7,165 bases of DNA. Source: Akkermansia muciniphila (GTDB lineage Bacteria > Verrucomicrobiota > Verrucomicrobiia > Verrucomicrobiales > V1-33). Below are positions 1 through 5,656 of the stretch, in pieces; position 1 is the first letter of the stretch, and every line of letters starts with the position of its first letter. The notes beneath the pieces were generated by a model. That model searched no databases. It saw only the letters and a program-made list of their open reading frames with translations, and had not been told where the DNA came from. The translations under genes were made by a program, and so were the position numbers. The stretch lies in assembly GCA_943331195.2 (NCBI GenBank), contig CALQKQ020000188.1, forward strand, positions 1 to 7,165, read 5' to 3'.

Positions 1-11
1 GGACGGTCTGG

Positions 12-221
12 CTACCTTGGGCGGCCGAAGGCTTCGCTGAATTTCTGGGCGAGTTGCGGAGCGGGCAAGCACTTGAGGACGGTGCGGCGGAAAACGCCCT
101 GCCAGCCTTCGCTGAGGATGCGCGTCGCGGAGGGATCGAGGTGAGTGTAAATCCAGTGCGCCTCGGAATCGTCGAGGAGCCTGTTTTGTGGGAGGTCGTC
201 AGGGGTGATGTAATGGCGCAT
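12..221 (-). pseudogene. Truncated DDE transposase, N-terminal fragment (IS remnant)
   Basis: A short reading frame of 69 codons from an ATG at 221 (or 78 from a TTG at 248) that resembles the N-terminus of IS1182-like DDE transposases. Seen: an M-R-H-Y-I-T-P start, then G-W-Q-G-V-F-R-R-T-V-L, L-P-A-P-Q-L-A-Q-K-F-S and G-R-P. In the family (from memory) this region reads roughly G-W-x-G-x-F-R-R-x-I-L, then x-P-x-x-x-L-A-x-x-F, then G-R-P-T-K-E-L-Y, followed by several hundred residues with the catalytic DDE core. Here the frame ends in TAG immediately after G-R-P-R, and none of the three frames in the remaining 11 bases restores K-E-L-Y. The catalytic part is therefore missing or shifted, and the element is probably dead. 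A full element might continue past the window edge in another frame. The ATG at 221 is preferred because family members usually begin near this point. Neither start has a ribosome binding site. Family assignment is by motif memory only. Confidence 0.5.
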
Positions 222-247
222 TTTTCGATGCAAGTAGTTGATGCTCA

Positions 248-275
248 ACTATATACGATACCATTAGATTCGCAA
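248..275 (-). promoter_or_regulatory. Possible sigma70-type promoter for the transposase remnant
   Basis: On the minus strand a TTGCGA box (270-275) lies 16 bases before a TATAGT box (248-253), a fair match to TTGACA/TATAAT. It sits about 30 bases upstream of the ATG at 221, within the most AT-rich part of the window. Using this promoter would place the TTG codon at 248 inside the -10 box, which supports the ATG start. Pattern match only. Confidence 0.3.
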
Positions 276-390
276 TAACATTCGTGGACTTTTTGCGGGC
301 ACGTCCTTACAGAACAAACTTTTCACCCCCAACTCCCCGAAACGGGCGGCTTGTCATTCACCCGCACGCCTTGTTAAAACGCGCTACGCC
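249..390. other. AT-richer intergenic spacer between IS remnant and esterase gene
   Basis: This divergent intergenic stretch (about 140 bases upstream of both flanking genes) is visibly less GC-rich than the rest of the window, especially 245-325. It should contain the outer end of the insertion element, but a terminal inverted repeat cannot be assigned because only one end is present. Beyond the two weak promoter candidates I see no RNA gene, long palindrome or direct repeat. Confidence 0.5.
351..379 (+). promoter_or_regulatory. Weak candidate promoter for the secreted esterase gene
   Basis: TTGTCA at 351-356 (one mismatch to the -35 consensus) is followed after 17 bases by TTAAAA at 374-379, which matches the -10 consensus at only three of six positions. 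The start codon at 391 would lie only a few bases after the predicted transcription start. The mRNA would then be almost leaderless, which fits the lack of a ribosome binding site. Low confidence. Confidence 0.22.
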
Positions 391-3300
391 ATGATCCCAA
401 AAAAACGAACCGAAGTATTCTTTCGTCCAGCCCCTCTGGTGGCGATGGGCCTGCTGCTGGGCGTCCTTCACTCCATGGCCGGCCATGCGACTACCTCGAT
501 AGGAGCCGGAAATGCCGACATTGCTTTGCCCTTTGGCCTTGGCTATGAGTTCACCGTGGCCAGCAACCACGAGGTGACCGCGCTGGGCCAATTCGATGTG
601 AAGGGCGATGGCGCGGTTCCCACCGCCAAAGTCGCCCTCTACAACTGGGACACCGGGGCCAAGCTCGTCGAGACCACGCTGGCAGAAGCCACCCTTGAAG
701 AAACCGGTCACTACGACACCTATTTCGTCAGCCTCACCACGCCGATCAAGCTCCTCGCCAACGTCAGATACCTCGTGGCCACGGAAGTAATCGGCAACGA
801 TTTCGCCTATGGTAACAACATCATGACCTTCGATCCGGCCATCCGTTGGCTCGAGGGCCGCGCGACAAACGTCGGCAGCCCAGCCCAGCTGCCCGCCACC
901 GCCACCGCCACCAGCTTCGCCATCCAGCGCACCAACGAACCTAACGGTGCCTATTTCGGCCCAAATCTGAAACTCACCCCGAGCCCTGCCGGAACGGCCG
1001 CCGTTTCGATCACTAGCATCAACCAAACCAACACCAACTACAGCACTGGCTGGAGGTTTTCCACGAGCGGTGAAATCCGCGTTACCCACCTGGGTAAGTT
1101 CGACATCAATGGCGGCGGCCTCTCCGGCGGCCCTGCCGAAGTCGCCCTCTACAATGCCTCGACCGGAGCCCGCGTCGCCACGGCCACGGTGCCAGCCACC
1201 AGCACCCCGGAACCTAACGGCACCGTCAATGCCTACTACGCGCCGATCTCGCCGATCGTCCTATCACCAGGCCAATACATCATCGCCGCCGCAGGGCTCA
1301 CCGAGCCCTTTTCCTTCGCCTCGACGGCCGTCTTTGCCTCTGGAATCACCTGGCTCGACGGCAAGGCCACAGGGCAAACCCAACCCTTGCCCCCCACCAC
1401 CGCCGGCTTCACCATCACCCGGACAGAGCAGGGTTGTTATTTTGGCGGGACCTTCAAGTTCGAACCCGTGAGCCCACCTGGCGCGTCGTCGATCACGATC
1501 AGCAGCCCTGCCAGCCGCCACCTCGTGCAGCGCTCCGCTTCCAACACCGGCAGCATTCCACTTGCAGGATCCTACACCGGCTCGCCCAGTCACATCGAGG
1601 CCCGGGCGGTGGTCATGGCCGGCGCAGGCCATTCCGGCACCACCACCGATTGGCAGTCCATCGCCTCCTCGCCCGCAGGCGGAACCTTTTCTGGCACCCT
1701 CACCAACGTCCCCGCAGGCGGTTGGTATCAACTCGAAGTGCGCAGCGTGATAGACCGCACTCCGAGCACAGCCACGGTGCTACAAAAGGTCGGCGTCGGC
1801 GACATCTACGTCACCGGCGGCCAGTCCAACTCCGCCAACTACGGCACCGGCGGCTACACCGCCAGCGACGACCGCGTCTGCGCTCGCACCTCCGTAACCG
1901 GTTCCAATTGGATCCTCGCCGCAGATCCGATTCCGCTCGCAGGAGGCTCGGGGGGTTCGGTGTGGCCATGCCTCGGCGACCTGCTCGCTGCGGCGGAAAA
2001 CATCCCCATCGGCTTCATCGCCGTCGGCGTAGGCTCCACCGAAGTCAGCCAGTGGATTCCCGGCAGCTCTTATTACAACACCCTGCTCAAGCCCTCATTC
2101 CAGTCGTTCCCTAGCGGCGGCTTTCGCGCCATGCTCTGGCATCAGGGCGAGTCCGACTCGATCGCATCAACCTCGGCGACAACCTATCAAAGTCGGCTCC
2201 ACGCGATCATCGCCCAGAGCCGCACGGATTCCGGCTGGCACATTCCCTGGTATATCGCCGAGGCGGCGTTTCACCCATACACGGCGCTTTCCGCCGAAGA
2301 GCCAGTGGCCGCCGGGCAGCGGGCCACGGTGCACCACGACCCCCTCGTTTTCCTCGGCCCAAGCACGGATGAGTTCCATCTTGAAGACGCCAACGGCGGC
2401 AAATTGGCCGATACCGTGCATTTCAACCGTGCCGGGCTCTTGGGCCACGCCCAACAATGGCGCGACATCCTGCGCGGCACCACCTCCCTCACCCCACGAA
2501 ACGGCAACTTTGAGGAAAACCGCAGCCCTTCTATCACCGGCCTCGCCCCGCTCAGCGACGGGGCCGCGCACCTCGTCACCACCACCGGCAATAACGATTC
2601 GCCTTCCGTCCTCGGCTGGCGCATCCTCGCCGCCACCAGCACCACCGCCGCCACCGGCACCAATGGCTTCCACAACCCCGGCAGCGGATCCTACGCCGCA
2701 GCCACTGACTCTAATAACGGCGGCGTCCTGCCCAACATGAACGGCAAACACGCCGCCATCCTCAGTAACGGCAGCGCAGGCAACCACTTCCTTCACAGCA
2801 CTCGCGTCCTAGCGAACCCAAAAACCCATTATATCCTAACTGTGGCCATCGGCGTGCGCGACAACCCCGCCAGCTTTGGCAATGCCCGCCTGGAAATCAC
2901 CGCCAGCGGCACCGTCGTCGCCTCCAAAACCTTCACCAAAGCCATGCTCGACACCCTGCGCGGCGGCGCTGCCGCAGGCACGTTCACCGACGCCTCCGTC
3001 ACTTGGACCACCGGCAGCACCGTCGCCCCCAACCAACCCTTGGCCATTCGCATCGCCAAGGAAGGCGGCACCGGCACCCTGCTCGACTTCGACAACGTCC
3101 GCCTAACCTCAAGCCCAGTTCCAAGCTATCAATCGTGGATCCGCGACCCTGCCTTCGGGATCGACCCCGCCGCGCAGGACTTCGCTCAAGATCCCGATGG
3201 CGACGGCCTCCCGAACGGCATCGAATCCTGGTTTGGCACCCATCCCGGCCAACAGAACCCCGGACCGACCAACCTGCAAACCGTTAGCACAACCACCACC

Positions 3301-3525
3301 TTCGCTCACCCGCAAAACGCCAATCCTCCCAGCAACATCATCGGCCACTACGAATGGTCGCCCAATCTCGCCGATTGGTATGTCGGCGACGGCGTACAAG
3401 GCCCTCCCCGCGGCCCCACCCTTACCATCTCATATGCCACCCTGGGCACCACCATCGTGACTGCCACCGCCAGCCAAGCCCTGGATCACCTCTTCCTCCG
3501 CGTCCGTGTGGTGCCCGTTCCGTGA
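391..3525 (+). CDS. Secreted multidomain SGNH/SASA-family esterase (sialate O-acetylesterase-like)
   Basis: A 1044-residue exported protein, probably removing acetyl or similar ester groups from carbohydrates outside the cytoplasm. A signal peptide (1-33) has basic K4-K5-R6, a hydrophobic core at 14-26 and likely cleavage after G-H-A33. Two tandem homologous beta-sandwich domains follow (about 34-200 and 201-362), each with an L-G-x-F-D core (65-69, 234-238), V-A-L-Y-N, T-G-A and a W-L-x-G segment; they resemble DUF4082-type domains. An Ig-like domain (about 367-468) precedes the SASA/SGNH hydrolase (about 470-696). Its motifs are G-G-Q-S-N-S with probable nucleophile S479, G-V-G-S-T-E (546-551), W-H-Q-G-E-S-D (583-589), and D674-x-x-H677 as the likely catalytic Asp/His. 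A jelly-roll, carbohydrate-binding-like domain (about 703-906) starts N-G-N-F-E and ends F-D-N-V-R-L. The C-terminus (909-1044) has D-P-D-G-D-G-L-P-N-G-I-E (934-945) and a beta-rich module. No PEP-CTERM anchor or LPXTG motif is seen. Substrate is unknown; sialic acid specificity should not be assumed. The ATG was chosen because it gives the signal peptide. Confidence 0.85.
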   Translation: MIPKKRTEVFFRPAPLVAMGLLLGVLHSMAGHATTSIGAGNADIALPFGLGYEFTVASNHEVTALGQFDVKGDGAVPTAKVALYNWDTGAKLVETTLAEATLEETGHYDTYFVSLTTPIKLLANVRYLVATEVIGNDFAYGNNIMTFDPAIRWLEGRATNVGSPAQLPATATATSFAIQRTNEPNGAYFGPNLKLTPSPAGTAAVSITSINQTNTNYSTGWRFSTSGEIRVTHLGKFDINGGGLSGGPAEVALYNASTGARVATATVPATSTPEPNGTVNAYYAPISPIVLSPGQYIIAAAGLTEPFSFASTAVFASGITWLDGKATGQTQPLPPTTAGFTITRTEQGCYFGGTFKFEPVSPPGASSITISSPASRHLVQRSASNTGSIPLAGSYTGSPSHIEARAVVMAGAGHSGTTTDWQSIASSPAGGTFSGTLTNVPAGGWYQLEVRSVIDRTPSTATVLQKVGVGDIYVTGGQSNSANYGTGGYTASDDRVCARTSVTGSNWILAADPIPLAGGSGGSVWPCLGDLLAAAENIPIGFIAVGVGSTEVSQWIPGSSYYNTLLKPSFQSFPSGGFRAMLWHQGESDSIASTSATTYQSRLHAIIAQSRTDSGWHIPWYIAEAAFHPYTALSAEEPVAAGQRATVHHDPLVFLGPSTDEFHLEDANGGKLADTVHFNRAGLLGHAQQWRDILRGTTSLTPRNGNFEENRSPSITGLAPLSDGAAHLVTTTGNNDSPSVLGWRILAATSTTAATGTNGFHNPGSGSYAAATDSNNGGVLPNMNGKHAAILSNGSAGNHFLHSTRVLANPKTHYILTVAIGVRDNPASFGNARLEITASGTVVASKTFTKAMLDTLRGGAAAGTFTDASVTWTTGSTVAPNQPLAIRIAKEGGTGTLLDFDNVRLTSSPVPSYQSWIRDPAFGIDPAAQDFAQDPDGDGLPNGIESWFGTHPGQQNPGPTNLQTVSTTTTFAHPQNANPPSNIIGHYEWSPNLADWYVGDGVQGPPRGPTLTISYATLGTTIVTATASQALDHLFLRVRVVPVP

Positions 3526-3562
3526 CCTTCCGCACCCAGAACCACAAAAAAACAAATTGAGA

Positions 3563-3580
3563 AAAAGGGGCCACCCTTTT
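3563..3580. terminator. Hairpin downstream of esterase gene, possible terminator
   Basis: A perfect 7-bp inverted repeat (AAAAGGG at 3563-3569, CCCTTTT at 3574-3580) encloses a GCCA loop, 38 bases after the esterase stop. On the plus strand the T run is part of the stem and is followed by CGTC, so intrinsic termination would be weak. On the minus strand the hairpin is followed by T-rich sequence (complement of 3549-3562), but no minus-strand gene ends here. It is the only terminator-like structure in the intergene and marks the likely end of the esterase transcript. Confidence 0.4.
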
Positions 3581-3666
3581 CGTCCAGAAATCAAGCGCAC
3601 CTCCCCCCAGGATTTCGAGGCGCTCTTCCATTGCAGGAGCCGGATGCCGCAGTCCATGGTCCAAGC

Positions 3667-4188
3667 GTGATCCGTCCCTCTTCCGCCGCCGCTTTCCTGC
3701 TCCTTTTCGCCGGGATCGCCCCCGCCCAAAAACCGGCCGCCACTCCCCCCACCCCACCAGCGCCCTCAGCCTCCCCTGTTTCCCCAGCCGCTCCAGCCGC
3801 TCCAGCGCCACTCGACCCCCTCACCCTCGAACCCGAAATCCGCAGCCGCATCGACGCCTTCTTCACCACCCTAAAACAGCGCAAAGTCGAGGACGCCTAC
3901 CGCCGCCTCCTCGAGGGCTCCGTCCTCGCCGCCGACAATCCCGCCTTAGTCGCCAAATTAATCGAATCCACCAACCGCGTTCTCACCCTCACCGGCCGCA
4001 TCGACCGCGCCGAAATCCTCCGCGTCCGCCCCGCCGGCAAAAGCCTTCGCGAAGTCACCTGCCTCCTCAGCGGCGAAAAACGCCCCCTCCGCTGGCGCTT
4101 CTATTTCTACCTCTCCGACGCCCGCTGGCAGGTCCTCGATACCAACGTCGCCACCGAAGCCGCCGGCTTCTTCGAAGACCCCAACTAA
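3667..4188 (+). CDS. Small exported protein, probable NTF2-like fold, unknown function
   Basis: A 173-residue protein from a GTG start. The chosen start gives a textbook signal peptide: M-I-R, a hydrophobic stretch at residues 7-17, and A-P-A20 before a probable cleavage site. An in-frame TTG at 3631 would add 12 residues with acidic and proline residues ahead of the hydrophobic core; it has a GAGG 10 bases upstream and cannot be excluded. A Pro/Ala-rich linker (about 22-50) follows, then a compact domain (about 54-170). That domain has a helix with F-F-T-T-L-K-Q-R-K, an A-Y-x-x-L-L segment, and strand-like stretches ending L-R-W-R-F-Y-F-Y-L and R-W-Q-V-L-D-T-N. This order suggests an NTF2/SnoaL-like cone fold, probably a binding rather than an enzymatic module; this is inference. 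No lipobox cysteine is seen. It ends 13 bases before miaB and is probably co-transcribed. I do not recognise the specific family. Confidence 0.75.
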   Translation: MIRPSSAAAFLLLFAGIAPAQKPAATPPTPPAPSASPVSPAAPAAPAPLDPLTLEPEIRSRIDAFFTTLKQRKVEDAYRRLLEGSVLAADNPALVAKLIESTNRVLTLTGRIDRAEILRVRPAGKSLREVTCLLSGEKRPLRWRFYFYLSDARWQVLDTNVATEAAGFFEDPN

Positions 4189-4201
4189 GCCTCCCCTCCC
4201 T

Positions 4202-5566
4202 ATGCACCAGGTCTATATCCGCACCTACGGCTGCCAGATGAATGAGCGCGACTCCGACCAAGTCGCGCAAATGTTCCTCGACCGCGGCGGCTACGCCCTC
4301 ACCGAAGACGAAACCGAGGCCGATGTCATCCTCATCAACACCTGCTCAGTCCGCGACCAAGCCGAACAAAAGGCCCTCGGCAAAATGAAGCAAGTCGGCG
4401 CCCTCCGCCACACCAAGCCCCAAGTCGTCTACGGCTTCCTCGGCTGCATGGCCCAAAGCCGCGGCCAAGAACTCCTCCAAACCATCCCCCATCTCGACCT
4501 CGTCGCCGGTACCCAAAAATACCACCGCGTCGTCGATTACGTTCACCAAATTCTAGCCAAACGACTGGAACGCCGCATGGACGACGAGCGCTTCAGCATC
4601 GTCGACATCGCCGAAGAAACCGATAGCCAAAACACCATCCGCGACCAAACCGTCTCTCCTAGCCAAGCCACAGCTTTTGTTAGCATCATGCAGGGTTGCA
4701 ATATGAAATGCACCTTCTGCATCGTCCCCTACACCCGCGGCGAAGAACGCGCTCGACCCATCTCCGAAATCGTCGCCGAAGTCCGCCAACTCGTCGCCCA
4801 AGGCGTCAAAGAAGTCACCCTCCTCGGCCAAATCGTAAACCGCTACGGCATCAAAGCTTTCCCCACCCTAGCCGGTCGCAGCCCCTTCGTCCAACTCCTC
4901 GACCAACTCCACGACATCGACGGCCTCCACCGCATCCGCTTCACCAGCCCCCACCCCATCGGCTACCGCGCCGACCTCATCGAAGCCTTCCAGCGCCTCC
5001 CCAAACTCTGCCCTCACATCCACCTCCCCCTCCAAAGCGGTAGCCCCACCATCCTCAAAGCCATGCACCGGCCCTACTCCCCGGAGCGCTTTCTCGACAT
5101 CTGCCACCACATGCGCCAGGCCCGCCCCGACCTCGCTATCACTACCGATATCATCGTCGGCTTCCCCGGCGAATCCGAAGCCGACTACCAAGCCACCAAG
5201 GACATCGTCCGCGCCGTCCACTTCGACAACGCCTTCATCTTCCGCTACAGCCCCCGCCGCGGCACTCCCGCCGCCGACTTCCCCGACTCCCTCCAACTCC
5301 CCGAATCCATCAAGGAAGCCCGCAACCAAGACCTCCTCGAACTCATCAACGCCCAAGCCAAAGCCAAACTCGCCGCCGAAGTCGGCCGCACCCTCGAAGT
5401 CCTCTGCGAAGGCTATAGCAAAACCACCGAAACCCGCCTCACCGGCCGCAGCCCCCAAAACAAAATCGTCGTCTTCGAAGGCCCCCACGACCGCCTCCGC
5501 GGTGCCCTCCTCCCCATCCACATCCTCGAAACCAAAGGCTACACCCTCTACGGAGAACTCACCTAA
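4202..5566 (+). CDS. miaB: tRNA-2-methylthio-N6-dimethylallyladenosine synthase MiaB
   Basis: A radical SAM methylthiotransferase that converts i6A37 to ms2i6A37 in cytoplasmic tRNAs reading codons starting with U, aiding decoding accuracy. Its 454 residues are normal for MiaB. The N-terminal methylthiotransferase domain (about 1-120) carries the auxiliary [4Fe-4S] cysteines C11 (Y-G-C-Q-M-N), C48 (N-T-C-S-V-R) and C82 (G-C-M-A-Q). The radical SAM core (about 155-385) has C166-x3-C170-x2-C173, then P-Y-T-R-G-E-E, H-L-P-L-Q-S-G-S (274-281), I-V-G-F-P-G-E (318-324) and Y-S-P-R-R-G-T-P-A-A (349-358). A TRAM domain (about 388-453) closes the protein. MiaB is favoured over RimO or MtaB by Y-G-C-Q-M-N, N-T-C-S-V-R and the Y-S-P-R-x-G-T-P-A-A block. 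One oddity: the usual G-Q-N-V-N motif reads G-Q-I-V-N (209-213). There is no ribosome binding site; the ATG is preceded by a pyrimidine tract. It probably shares a transcript with the small exported protein upstream. Confidence 0.95.
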   Translation: MHQVYIRTYGCQMNERDSDQVAQMFLDRGGYALTEDETEADVILINTCSVRDQAEQKALGKMKQVGALRHTKPQVVYGFLGCMAQSRGQELLQTIPHLDLVAGTQKYHRVVDYVHQILAKRLERRMDDERFSIVDIAEETDSQNTIRDQTVSPSQATAFVSIMQGCNMKCTFCIVPYTRGEERARPISEIVAEVRQLVAQGVKEVTLLGQIVNRYGIKAFPTLAGRSPFVQLLDQLHDIDGLHRIRFTSPHPIGYRADLIEAFQRLPKLCPHIHLPLQSGSPTILKAMHRPYSPERFLDICHHMRQARPDLAITTDIIVGFPGESEADYQATKDIVRAVHFDNAFIFRYSPRRGTPAADFPDSLQLPESIKEARNQDLLELINAQAKAKLAAEVGRTLEVLCEGYSKTTETRLTGRSPQNKIVVFEGPHDRLRGALLPIHILETKGYTLYGELT

Positions 5567-5656
5567 ACCCGCGCTCCAAGCCGCGCCTATAGTTAGGACG
5601 GACCCACCCCTCAGCTCGTCGGCCGTCGCCAGGCTCGCCCTCCCGCTTCTCCCCCC

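Noticed and set aside
54..278. Plus-strand 74-codon frame opposite the transposase fragment
   Set aside because: No recognisable motif; the opposite strand shows transposase similarity.
358..1089. Long minus-strand open frame (243 codons) opposite the esterase start
   Set aside because: Its protein is glycine-rich without recognisable motifs, and it lies antisense to a signal peptide and conserved domain. It is an effect of codon bias on the plus strand.
3526..3666. Possible small RNA or riboswitch before the small exported protein
   Set aside because: Only one short hairpin is visible, and no conserved riboswitch core or promoter could be recognised.
5588..5593. TATAGT in the miaB-glycosyltransferase gap as a -10 box
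   Set aside because: There is no -35-like hexamer at a suitable distance (AAACCC at 17 bases), so a promoter is not supported.
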